DNA of 7,935 bases from Gammaproteobacteria bacterium (GCA_019752835.1 JAIELR010000160.1:1-7935); one strand, 5' to 3'; positions 1 to 6,229 are shown, counted from the first letter of the stretch. Numbers and translations: made by a program. The notes: generated by a model not told the origin, from the sequence alone.

Positions 1-599
1 ATATCAACCCAGAGCGAGAAATTGATGCGGGTGCGCAGCGTGTTCATGGCTTGAGCAATACATTTTTAGCGGATAAACCCGTTTTTGCCGATGTTATTAC
101 CGAGTTTAAGCAGTATATCGATGGCGCCCAACTTATTATTCATAATGCCCCGTTCGATCTCGGTTTTTTGAATCATGAATTTAAACTGTATGATAAAAAA
201 CTGCATGCTATTTCTCGTTATTGCAGCATCATTGATACGTTAGACATGGCGCGTAAACGGCATCCCGGACAAAAAAATTCATTGGATGCTTTATGCAAAC
301 GTTATGATGTTGATAATTCACACCGTGATTTACATGGTGCCTTGGTTGACGCCAGTTTATTAGCCTATGTTTATTTGGCCATGACGGGTGGACAAACAGA
401 ACTTTTTGGCAACGCTGAAAAAGGTAATAGTTTGCATCGTGAGCAAGATGCTGCTCAAGGGGAAAATCAGTTGTTGGAAAATAATCGGCAATTCAATGTA
501 ATTAAACTTTCTGCGCTTGAACAAGAGCTTCATGAAAAGCGGGTAAGTGAGATAACGAAAAAAGCAAAAGGCGTTAATTTGTGGGAAACCGCGGAATGA
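1..599 (+). CDS. dnaQ: DNA polymerase III epsilon subunit (3'-5' proofreading exonuclease), 5' end cut by window
   Basis: The reading frame is open from base 3, so the gene starts before the window; the TTG at 51 is an internal Leu codon (context RVHGLSNTFL), not a start. About 199 residues are visible and roughly the first 40, with the ExoI DxE motif, are missing. Seen: ExoII HNAPFDLGF with its metal-binding Asp at 156-158; ExoIII HGALVDA with catalytic His at 333-335 and Asp at 348-350; then the family-typical YLAMTGGQ. The product is the proofreading subunit of the replicative polymerase core; the C-terminal tail after about base 470, ending in a conserved-looking LW, corresponds to the part that binds the alpha subunit in E. 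coli. A QTELF motif at 393-407 resembles a sliding-clamp binding motif. The stop TGA overlaps the nhaA start as ATGA, so the two genes are probably co-translated. Identification is firm from motif order and tail. Confidence 0.95.
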   Translation, partial: INPEREIDAGAQRVHGLSNTFLADKPVFADVITEFKQYIDGAQLIIHNAPFDLGFLNHEFKLYDKKLHAISRYCSIIDTLDMARKRHPGQKNSLDALCKRYDVDNSHRDLHGALVDASLLAYVYLAMTGGQTELFGNAEKGNSLHREQDAAQGENQLLENNRQFNVIKLSALEQELHEKRVSEITKKAKGVNLWETAE

Positions 600-1783
600 C
601 ACGCTATATCAAGCACTTTATTGATCAAACTTATTTTAGTGGGTTTATTCTTTTCTTTGCGGCTATTTTGGCGTTAGGGATGGTGAACTCACCACTTCAA
701 TCTTTTTATATACATTTTTTATCGTTTAAAATGGGCGTGCACATCGGCGATATAAGCCTCACCAAACCCGTATTGATGTGGATCAATGAAGGATTGATGA
801 CTATTTTTTTCTTATTGGTTGGTCTTGAAATAAAGCGCGAATTATTTGAAGGCGAATTAAACTCCTTTAATAAAGCAATATTGCCAGTAATCGGGGCGAT
901 AGGGGGGATGCTTATTCCGAGCTTGATTTTTGTTGCGCTCAATTTTCATGATGCAACAGCGTTACGTGGATGGGCCATTCCTAGCGCAACGGATATTGCC
1001 TTTGCGCTAGGTGTTCTATCTCTTTTTTCAACACGTATTCCTTTATCGTTAAAAGTTTTTTTGACAGCCTTGGCTATTATTGATGATTTGGGCGCCATTT
1101 TGATTATTGCCGTATTTTATTCTAATGAGCTTTCTTTTATTGCACTTGCACTTGCTGGAATGGGGGTGATTGCGCTGGTGGTATTGAATCGTTGTCATGT
1201 AACTCGTTTCACACCTTATTTGATGATTGGTATTTTTATGTGGGTTTGTGTTTTGCATTCGGGGGTGCATGCAACATTAACCGGTGTTATTGTTGCGTTG
1301 GCTTACCCCTTAAAAGATCCCAAAAATCCCCAACGCAGCCCATCACATGCGATAGAGACGGCACTTTTGCCCTGGGCTAATTATCTTGTATTACCTTTAT
1401 TTGCGTTTGCCAATGCGGGGCTTCCTTTGAATCCTGCTGTTTTAACGAGTGTGGTTAAATCAATTCCGTTAGGGACTATTTTGGGTTTATTTATTGGCAA
1501 ACAACTGGGTGTTTTTGGGTGTTGTTGGATCGCTATAAAAATGAAGTGGACCCATTTACCTAAAGATGCTAGTTGGCGACAATTTTATGCGGTGACGGTA
1601 TTAGCCGGTATAGGATTCACAATGAGTTTATTTATTGGAACACTTGCTTATGATGGTCTTTCTGCGCAATATATCGAAATGGTTAGGCTAGGTGTATTAG
1701 TTGGTTCGCTTTTTTCAGCGGTATTGGGAAGTGTTCTATTGAGACAGCCTGTGTGTTGTTTGGAGCCCCAGCGAGAGGGGTGA
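596..1783 (+). CDS. nhaA: Na+/H+ antiporter NhaA
   Basis: Inner-membrane antiporter that exports Na+ in exchange for H+, for salt and pH homeostasis. The product is 395 residues (E. coli NhaA has 388), with about a dozen hydrophobic segments. I chose ATG 596 over an in-frame GTG at 581. It gives the ATGA overlap with dnaQ, and it places the key aspartates at residues 133 (SATDIAFALG) and 163/164 (AIIDDLGAI), the same numbers as the ion-binding residues of E. coli NhaA. The conserved lysine (IGKQLG) is at 302, near E. coli K300. No strong Shine-Dalgarno is visible, consistent with translational coupling to dnaQ. Odd: the last eight or so codons (from about 1758) run into GC-rich repeat-like sequence, so the natural C-terminus may have been altered. 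E. coli nhaA is not next to dnaQ, so this pairing looks lineage-specific. Confidence 0.96.
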   Translation: MTRYIKHFIDQTYFSGFILFFAAILALGMVNSPLQSFYIHFLSFKMGVHIGDISLTKPVLMWINEGLMTIFFLLVGLEIKRELFEGELNSFNKAILPVIGAIGGMLIPSLIFVALNFHDATALRGWAIPSATDIAFALGVLSLFSTRIPLSLKVFLTALAIIDDLGAILIIAVFYSNELSFIALALAGMGVIALVVLNRCHVTRFTPYLMIGIFMWVCVLHSGVHATLTGVIVALAYPLKDPKNPQRSPSHAIETALLPWANYLVLPLFAFANAGLPLNPAVLTSVVKSIPLGTILGLFIGKQLGVFGCCWIAIKMKWTHLPKDASWRQFYAVTVLAGIGFTMSLFIGTLAYDGLSAQYIEMVRLGVLVGSLFSAVLGSVLLRQPVCCLEPQREG

Positions 1784-1830
1784 TAGAGATTTGGCCTATT
1801 CCTCTCCGTCTCCTGATTCGGGGAGGGGAG
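1773..1830. repeat. Degenerate GC-rich palindromic repeat at the nhaA 3' end
   Basis: Purine- and pyrimidine-rich tracts (GAGAGGGG at 1773-1780, CCTCTCC at 1801-1807, GGGGAGGGG at 1820-1828) can pair with each other in several ways, for example GAGAGG with CCTCTC. GGGTGA at the nhaA stop can also pair with TCACCC at 1856-1861. They look like eroded copies of the CTCTCCC/GGGAGAG palindromes at 1864-2203 and 6251-6276. The repeat overlaps the last nhaA codons. It may act as an RNA stem at the transcript end, but no T-run follows, so I do not call it a terminator. Boundaries are approximate. Confidence 0.45.
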
Positions 1831-1852
1831 ATTGGAGCGAAGCCTGAGTCCC

Positions 1853-1879
1853 CCCTCACCCTATCTCTCTCCCACAAGG
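1853..1879. repeat. Left half of a REP-like palindrome split by element E1
   Basis: CTCTCTCCCACAAGG at 1865-1879 ends in the 9-bp duplication CCCACAAGG. If E1 and one duplicate are removed, it joins the right half at 2194 and forms a stem of CTCTCCC and GGGAGAG around a short loop. The restored sequence closely matches the intact repeat at 6251-6276. The 1853-1864 part (CCCTCACCCTAT) is the usual kind of flank for such repeats, but its membership in the unit is inferred. Confidence 0.65.
1871..1879. repeat. 9-bp target-site duplication, left copy (E1)
   Basis: CCCACAAGG lies immediately before the left terminal repeat of E1 and recurs exactly at 2185-2193, immediately after the right terminal repeat. 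A perfect 9-bp direct repeat abutting both ends is the normal signature of transposition. Confidence 0.75.
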
Positions 1880-2184
1880 CTGAGGAATCGGCACTTTTTT
1901 GAGAGGGTAGAATCTATCATAAACAAATGCGTCATTCCGTGCGAAAGCCGCGTGCATAGGTTATAAGAGGACAAAACACTATGCGGCTGGAGACACGGAA
2001 ACTAAATGGAAAATAATCAAAAAATAAATGTTCCTGTTGGATGAACGAGATAGGTATTTATTTTTTTTAGATCTCCCATTTGGTTCCCGTGTCTCCCGCC
2101 GTGTCTGTTTCAGTACATTTATCGCCACCTTACGCGGCGTACGCACGGGAAGACGAAGTGACATAAAAAGTGCCGATCCCTTAG
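1880..2184. mobile_element. E1: 305-bp non-coding palindromic MITE-like element
   Basis: Terminal inverted repeats of 20 bp lie at 1880-1899 and 2165-2184 (18/20 identical, shared ATCGGCACTTTTT), flanked by the 9-bp duplication CCCACAAGG. The interior is a long imperfect palindrome: 1984-2009 is complementary to 2076-2101 with 3 mismatches in 26, and 1930-1952 to about 2133-2155 with about 4 mismatches. The same blocks in the same order occur in E2 (core 1929-2155 here, 4434-4630 there), although the termini differ. Open frames inside it exist on both strands but are mirror images produced by the palindrome and match no protein I recognise, so I take it as non-coding and moved in trans. The transposase family is unknown. 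It divides a REP-like repeat and lengthens the nhaA-accD spacer from about 184 to 498 bp. Confidence 0.8.
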
Positions 2185-2203
2185 CCCACAAGGGGAGAGG
2201 GGA
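2185..2203. repeat. Right target duplication (2185-2193) and right half of the split REP-like palindrome
   Basis: CCCACAAGG at 2185-2193 is the second copy of the E1 target duplication. GGAGAGGGG follows and completes the palindrome begun at 1865. Joined to the left half it gives CTCTCCC, a short loop and GGGAGAG. Confidence 0.7.
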
Positions 2204-2281
2204 AGTAAGTTGTCGGGACTGAAGGGTTTCAATAATTCAGTTAGTATGATAAGTAAAGTACGTTTAATATAGGAAGAAGAC
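2204..2281 (+). promoter_or_regulatory. accD upstream region with possible -10 box and Shine-Dalgarno
   Basis: This 78-bp stretch between the repeat and accD must hold any local accD promoter. TATGAT at 2245-2250 is a fair -10 match, but I find no convincing -35 at 16-18 bp, so the promoter call is weak. AGGAAG at 2271-2276 is a clear ribosome binding site five bases before the ATG at 2282. Confidence 0.3.
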
Positions 2282-3133
2282 ATGAGTTGGTTTGAAAAAT
2301 TATTACCTGCCAAAATTCGCACATCGTCGACGCAAAAAAAGAGTATTCCTGATGGAATATGGTCTAAATGCCCAGACTGTAGCGCTGTTTTGTATTTACC
2401 TGAATTAGAGCGAAATTTACATGTTTGCCCTAAGTGTAGTTATCACTTTAGAATTAATGCCCGTGCACGTATTGCCGGTTTTTTAGATAAGGACCTTCCT
2501 TCTGAAGAAATTGCAAGTGACTTGCTGCCTGTCGATAAATTGAAATTTAAAGATACTAAGAAATATAAAGATCGTCTGGTGCAAGCTCAGAAGGCAACAG
2601 AGGAAAACGATGCGTTGATAGTTGTCTCTGGAACCTTGGACAGTAAACCGATAGTCGTTGCTGCGTTTGAATATAATTTCATTGGCGGTTCTATGGGTAT
2701 TGTGGTGGGTGAGAAATTCGTTCGCGGTATTGAACGAGCAATTCAGTTAAGAGCGCCCTTTATTTGTTTCGCTGCGAGCGGTGGGGCCAGAATGCAGGAA
2801 TCACTTTTTTCGCTTTTTCAAATGGCTAAAACCAGTGCGGCGTTAAGAAAATTGGCCGATGAAAAATTACCGTACATTTCTGTATTAACTGATCCAACGA
2901 TGGGCGGTGTTTCAGCAAGTCTTGCTATGTTGGGGGATCTTAATATTGCTGAGCCCAAAGCATTAATTGGTTTTGCAGGCCCTCGCGTTATTGAGCAAAC
3001 GGTGCGACAAATTTTACCGGATGGATTTCAACGGAGCGAGTTTTTACTTGAAAAAGGGGCTATTGATATCATTGTTGATCGACGTGAGATGTCGGCTGTT
3101 GTTGCTCGTGTATTGGCCAAATTCGGGTTTTAG
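2282..3133 (+). CDS. accD: Acetyl-CoA carboxylase carboxyltransferase beta subunit
   Basis: AccD pairs with AccA to transfer the carboxyl group from carboxybiotin to acetyl-CoA, making malonyl-CoA in the first committed step of fatty acid synthesis. At 283 residues it matches the family closely from the MSW start. The four-cysteine zinc finger is complete (C30, C33, C49, C52, in CPDC and CPKC). The carboxyltransferase (crotonase-like) fold follows, with [28 protein letters not shown] and [12 protein letters not shown] intact. It ends soon after the last conserved helix (RVLAKFGF) and lacks the proline-rich tail of about 20 residues seen in E. coli, which is not catalytic. AGGAAG five bases upstream supports the start. 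Its TAG is followed at once by the folC ATG, and accD-folC adjacency is conserved in many proteobacteria. Confidence 0.98.
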   Translation: MSWFEKLLPAKIRTSSTQKKSIPDGIWSKCPDCSAVLYLPELERNLHVCPKCSYHFRINARARIAGFLDKDLPSEEIASDLLPVDKLKFKDTKKYKDRLVQAQKATEENDALIVVSGTLDSKPIVVAAFEYNFIGGSMGIVVGEKFVRGIERAIQLRAPFICFAASGGARMQESLFSLFQMAKTSAALRKLADEKLPYISVLTDPTMGGVSASLAMLGDLNIAEPKALIGFAGPRVIEQTVRQILPDGFQRSEFLLEKGAIDIIVDRREMSAVVARVLAKFGF

Positions 3134-4375
3134 ATGATAGTTAACGATCAATTACCGCAGTGGTTAAGTTACCTCGAAACGCTTCATTTAAAAAGTATCG
3201 ATTTAAGCTTAGAGCGCATCTCGGCTGTCGCAAAGATCCTTGGGATTGAGGCATTTTCCTGCCCCGTTATTACCATTGGTGGGACAAATGGTAAAGGCTC
3301 AACGGTGGCTTTGTTAGAAGCCATTTATCGAAAAGGCGGGTATAAGGTTGCTAGCTATATATCCCCCCACCTTCATCACTTTAATGAGCGTATTCGCTTC
3401 AATGGCAACGAAATAGAGGATGCTTCTTTAGTCACTCTTTTTAAAACGATAGAAAACGCGCGTGGCGGCATAACACTTACTTTTTTTGAGTATACCACCT
3501 TAGCTGCACTGCTTTTTTTTAAACAACTTGAGCCAGATGTTATTTTACTAGAAGTGGGTTTGGGTGGACGCTTTGATGCAGTGAATATTATTGATGCGGA
3601 TGTGGCGATTATTGCTAGCATTGATTTGGATCATACCGAGTGGTTAGGTGAAACGCGTGAAAAAATAGGATTTGAAAAAGCAGGCATTTTTAGGGAAGGA
3701 AAAATAGCCATCTGTGGAGATCCTGATCCACCACAGTCTTTGGTTCAAGAGGCGTTAAAGAAAAAGACAGTTTTTTATTGCCAGGGGCGAGAGTTTAATT
3801 ATGTTAAGGGGGGAGCTTGGGAATGGCAAAGCCCCAATCTTCATTTATCCAACCTCCCCGTACCCGAATTGGCCATACAAAATGCCTCAACTGTATTAAT
3901 GGCTTATTCAACACTTGCCTATCGATTGCCTGTTAGCGCCGATGTATTGGCAGATGCTATGTCGAATACGCGGGTTCCAGGACGTTTCCAAACTATTCGT
4001 GTGGCACCTCGTGTCGTCATTGATGTTGCACATAATCCAGCAGCGGCTGCGATGCTCTCTCAACAATTAAGTGAAAAATTAGATGCGCATGATAAAATAG
4101 TCGCTGTTTTTGGCGCATTAAATGATAAAGACGCGGCAGGAATGATAGATAAATTGTCAAAACAAATAAGTGAGTGGTATATTGCTCCTTTACAGACACC
4201 ACGAAGTTATACCATGGATGATTTATTTAGGGATGTTGAGAAGGGTGGGGCAACAAATATTCAGAAATTTGATACCATCAAGTTGGCGTATGAAAATGCA
4301 TTAAATTCGTGTACCTCTGACAGTTGTATTATTATTTTTGGATCATTTTATACTATAGCCGAACTATTTTATTGA
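3134..4375 (+). CDS. folC: Bifunctional dihydrofolate synthase / folylpolyglutamate synthase
   Basis: FolC adds L-glutamate to dihydropteroate and then further glutamates to folates, using ATP, in the cytoplasm. The 413-residue length is close to E. coli (422). Visible in order: nucleotide-binding loop GGTNGKGST at 49-57 (Lys54); SPHLHHFNERI; EVGLGGRFDAVNI; LDHTEWLG; EKAGIFREG, whose Lys182 is equivalent to the lysine reported as carboxylated in E. coli; VPGR at 281-284, starting the linker to the C-terminal domain; and DVAHNP at 297-302, the Mur-ligase-type motif near the glutamate site. No key residue is missing. The ATG follows the accD stop with no gap and lacks a good Shine-Dalgarno, so translation is probably coupled to accD. 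The E2 element starts 17 bp after its stop, so downstream co-transcription may be affected. Confidence 0.97.
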   Translation: MIVNDQLPQWLSYLETLHLKSIDLSLERISAVAKILGIEAFSCPVITIGGTNGKGSTVALLEAIYRKGGYKVASYISPHLHHFNERIRFNGNEIEDASLVTLFKTIENARGGITLTFFEYTTLAALLFFKQLEPDVILLEVGLGGRFDAVNIIDADVAIIASIDLDHTEWLGETREKIGFEKAGIFREGKIAICGDPDPPQSLVQEALKKKTVFYCQGREFNYVKGGAWEWQSPNLHLSNLPVPELAIQNASTVLMAYSTLAYRLPVSADVLADAMSNTRVPGRFQTIRVAPRVVIDVAHNPAAAAMLSQQLSEKLDAHDKIVAVFGALNDKDAAGMIDKLSKQISEWYIAPLQTPRSYTMDDLFRDVEKGGATNIQKFDTIKLAYENALNSCTSDSCIIIFGSFYTIAELFY

Positions 4376-4381
4376 TAATAG

Positions 4382-4391
4382 ACCTTATCAG
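4382..4391. repeat. 10-bp target-site duplication, left copy (E2)
   Basis: ACCTTATCAG directly precedes the left end of E2 and recurs exactly at 4688-4697 directly after its right end. One further base could be included (G at 4381 and 4687), making 11 bp with less symmetrical element ends. Confidence 0.85.
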
Positions 4392-4687
4392 CAGGGCTGT
4401 CCCATTAAATGAGCAGAAAGGCAGCTCACAAAGGCGTCATCCCGTGCAAAAGCCGCGCTGGAGAGTATTTGGAGAGTGGAAGGTGATACGGCTGGCGACA
4501 CGGGATCCAAATTGAAGAAGCTTGAAAGGAGAGCCATTTTCAATATTTTTGACTTGGATCCCGTGTCGCCAGCCGAATGAACTCCTGTTCTCCGAAAGCT
4601 TACTGAACGCGGCTTTTGCACGGGATGACGCCGTGGAGGTAGTCTGTCCTCCGAATAAGGCAAGTACTTTTTAATGGGACAGCCCTG
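4392..4687. mobile_element. E2: 296-bp non-coding palindromic MITE-like element
   Basis: Perfect 18-bp terminal inverted repeats (CAGGGCTGTCCCATTAAA at 4392-4409, its complement at 4670-4687) are flanked by the 10-bp duplication ACCTTATCAG. Inside are two further perfect inverted pairs: 25 bp (4433-4457 with 4608-4632, containing CATCCCGTGCAAAAGCC) and 22 bp (4489-4510 with 4554-4575, containing GGCGACACGGGATCC). The stretches between them (4458-4488 and 4576-4607) and the 43-bp centre are not conserved. Perfect terminal and internal repeats suggest a recent insertion. A minus-strand frame of about 90 codons spans most of it (4388-4663) but is low-complexity and arises from the palindrome; no transposase is encoded. 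The internal core matches E1, while the ends do not. It separates folC from cvpA and could form a very strong RNA hairpin in a read-through transcript. Confidence 0.88.
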
Positions 4688-4697
4688 ACCTTATCAG
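4688..4697. repeat. 10-bp target-site duplication, right copy (E2)
   Basis: ACCTTATCAG is identical to 4382-4391. Removing E2 and one copy restores a short folC-cvpA spacer of about 55 bp. Confidence 0.85.
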
Positions 4698-4736
4698 AAC
4701 CCGCTTATGCAAGAAATTAAATAATGGAGGATATCT

Positions 4737-5261
4737 ATGACAGACCAACAAACAACACTTACTATCGCCTCACTCTCGTGGGTTGATTATGTGATTATAG
4801 GCCTGATCGCACTTTCAGTTTTTATTAGTTTGGTTCGAGGGTTTGTCAGGGAAGTGCTCTCTTTGGTCACATGGGTTGCTGCTTTTTTAATTGCCTTTAA
4901 TTTTGGAAGCAGCGTAGGTGATTTATTCAGTAGTCACATATCATCCCAAACAACTCGCCTGATTATTGGAGGAAGTATTCTATTTATTACCATCTTGATC
5001 ATGGGTGCAATTGTCAATTATGTACTCTCTACCTTAGTTGAAAAAACGGGGCTAACAGGTACTGATCGTAGCTTGGGAATTGTTTTAGGTGGTGCGAGGG
5101 GGATCCTCATCGTTTCCATTCTGATCTTGCTTGCAAGTTATACGGCTATTCCTAAAGATCCCGCCTGGCAATCCTCACTTCTCGTACCGCATTTTGCGGT
5201 TTGCTCGAAATGGATACAGGGATTCGTGCCGCAGGCGTTTAGTTTCGTAGGGGCTACTTAA
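4737..5261 (+). CDS. cvpA: CvpA family inner-membrane protein
   Basis: Small integral membrane protein first described as needed for colicin V production and later linked to envelope and bile-salt tolerance in enteric bacteria; its biochemical role is not settled. The 174 residues have four hydrophobic segments (roughly 18-33, 41-58, 76-98 and 118-137). Family-typical stretches are WVDYVIIGLIAL, SLVRGFVREVLSLVTW, GAIVNYV and LVEKTGLTGTDRSLG. It carries an N-terminal extension of about 14 residues relative to E. coli CvpA (162 aa). The start is supported by GGAGG at 4726-4730, six bases upstream. In E. coli the order is folC-dedD-cvpA-purF; here dedD is absent between folC and cvpA, purF does not follow, and E2 occupies the gap. 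The last 8 bp overlap the 3' end of the convergent CBS gene. Confidence 0.93.
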   Translation: MTDQQTTLTIASLSWVDYVIIGLIALSVFISLVRGFVREVLSLVTWVAAFLIAFNFGSSVGDLFSSHISSQTTRLIIGGSILFITILIMGAIVNYVLSTLVEKTGLTGTDRSLGIVLGGARGILIVSILILLASYTAIPKDPAWQSSLLVPHFAVCSKWIQGFVPQAFSFVGAT

Positions 5262-5694
5262 TATCACCACGGATATATTGCGATAAATACGTCAACTCTT
5301 GTTCATTTTTTGTTAAAAGCCACTTTGTTACGTCGCCTATAGACACCATTCCAAGCAGCTGTTCGTTTTCTACTACTGGAAGATGTCGAAAGCGATGCTG
5401 TGTAAAGGTTGCCATGGCTTCTTCAATGGTGGTGCTGGATTTTGCAAAGGTTAACTGACGTGTCATGAGTTGCTCAACAGTTGCTTCACAAGGGTTAAGG
5501 CACTGTTTAAATAATTTATTTACAATATCGCGCTCGGTAAAAATGCCTACTATTTTTTTATCTTCCATAACGAGCAAGGCACCGATCCCTTTTTCAGCCA
5601 TCTTAATCGCTGCATTTTGAACGGTTTCAGAAGGCAGAACGCAATGGACAACATTAGATTTATTTCTGAGAACTTGTTCTAAGGTGAATGACAT
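5254..5694 (-). CDS. Protein of two tandem CBS domains
   Basis: A 146-residue cytoplasmic protein that is essentially only a CBS (Bateman) pair. CBS1 covers about residues 12-62 and includes GIGALLVMEDKKIVGIFTERDIV; CBS2 covers about 78-128 and includes RFRHLPVVENEQLLGMVSIGDV. The tail LSQYIRG resembles the common bacterial stand-alone CBS-pair family, which ends in a similar YI.G motif. Such pairs usually bind adenine nucleotides (AMP, ATP, NAD or SAM) and act as energy or redox sensors, but ligand and partner cannot be read here. AAGGA (complement of 5701-5705) six bases upstream supports the start. A promoter candidate lies at 5752-5780. It overlaps cvpA tail to tail by 8 bp, so no room exists for a terminator between the two. 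Confidence 0.9.
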   Translation of the reverse strand: MSFTLEQVLRNKSNVVHCVLPSETVQNAAIKMAEKGIGALLVMEDKKIVGIFTERDIVNKLFKQCLNPCEATVEQLMTRQLTFAKSSTTIEEAMATFTQHRFRHLPVVENEQLLGMVSIGDVTKWLLTKNEQELTYLSQYIRGDIK

Positions 5695-5751
5695 GTTTAA
5701 TCCTTATTTATAAATTGAAGATATTTCAATTAAACTAAAATTCCTCATATT

Positions 5752-5780
5752 ATTATATGTCAAAACTGCTCATTTTTCAC
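5752..5780 (-). promoter_or_regulatory. Candidate sigma70-type promoter of the CBS gene
   Basis: On the minus strand, GTGAAA (5775-5780, 4/6 match to the -35 consensus) is followed after 17 bp by TATAAT (5752-5757, perfect -10). The start point would be about 5745, giving a leader of about 50 bases. A perfect TTGACA also occurs just before the TATAAT but has no good -10 at the right distance. The region is AT-rich, so chance matches are possible. Confidence 0.45.
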
Positions 5781-5835
5781 ACAAACAAAAGCAGATTATA
5801 AAAAACTGCAATAAATCATAAAATAATATTTACTT

Positions 5836-5890
5836 TATAATTTATTATCGGCATACTTGAAATGACATTTAATTTTAAATGTTTTATGTA
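5836..5890 (+). promoter_or_regulatory. Possible promoter elements of the ComEA-like gene
   Basis: TATAAT at 5836-5841 is a perfect -10 sequence without a good -35. TTGAAA at 5857-5862 is a fair -35, but the -10 sequences after it (TGTTTT at 17 bp, TATGTA at 22 bp) are poor. The gene must have its own promoter because the upstream neighbour is divergent; which of these is used is undecided. Apart from these, the CBS promoter candidate and a weak GCAG/CTGC hairpin at 5791-5809, I see nothing in 5695-5911. Confidence 0.25.
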
Positions 5891-5911
5891 TTAAATTAAA
5901 GGAGATTACTT

Positions 5912-6229
5912 ATGATAGTAAAAAAATACATTCTTTCAGCGCTAGTTTTAGTTGGATTGTCCATAAGTACGGGCGCATTTGCTGAAACAGTCGCATCTAA
6001 AGCAGATAGCGCTCCTGTTGCATCAGCCAGTCTATCTGCACCGGTTAATGTCAATACGGCGGATGTGAATATGTTAGAAACTGTGAAAGGCTTAGGCCCC
6101 AGCAAGGCTCAAGCGATAATCGACTATCGCAACAAAAATGGTCATTATAAAACGATACAAGATGTGGAAAATGTGCCGGGTATCGGACCTAAGTTGCTGG
6201 AAAAGATACAGTCGCAGATAACGGTTTAG
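5912..6229 (+). CDS. comEA: Secreted ComEA-like helix-hairpin-helix DNA-binding protein
   Basis: A 105-residue protein with a clear signal peptide: MIVKK, a hydrophobic core at 6-18, and likely cleavage after AFA at residue 24. A low-complexity Ala/Ser/Val linker follows to about residue 45. The rest is the ComEA-type double helix-hairpin-helix: VNVNTADVNMLETVKGLG, then KAQAIIDYRNKNG, then VENVPGIGPKLLEKI. ComEA proteins bind incoming double-stranded DNA in the periplasm during natural transformation, and many competent Gram-negatives have this short form without a membrane anchor. E. coli YbaV is a similar protein. Shine-Dalgarno AAGGAG (5899-5904) is seven bases before the ATG. No other competence gene lies in the window, so a role in uptake is inferred from the family. 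A stem at 6255-6272 follows but has no T-run. Confidence 0.87.
   Translation: MIVKKYILSALVLVGLSISTGAFAETVASKADSAPVASASLSAPVNVNTADVNMLETVKGLGPSKAQAIIDYRNKNGHYKTIQDVENVPGIGPKLLEKIQSQITV

Noticed and set aside
51..53. TTG as the start of dnaQ
   Set aside because: The frame is open upstream with conserved DnaQ residues (INPEREIDAGAQRVHG), so this is an internal Leu codon and the gene is cut by the window edge.
581..583. GTG start for nhaA
   Set aside because: ATG 596 gives the ATGA overlap with dnaQ and places the key aspartates at the E. coli numbers 133, 163 and 164.
1979..2322. Open frames of 64-70 codons on both strands across E1
   Set aside because: They arise from the long palindrome, are arginine-rich without any motif, and one runs antisense into accD.
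4392..4409. Assigning the E2 ends to a named IS family
   Set aside because: The ends look like those of an insertion sequence, but I cannot assign the family reliably without a search of an IS database.
4388..4663. Minus-strand frame of about 90 codons, and a plus-strand frame 4324-4515, inside E2
   Set aside because: Both contain the same RRHPVQKPR stretch because the element is palindromic; they have no recognisable domain, no good ribosome binding site, and are best explained as read-through of the repeat.
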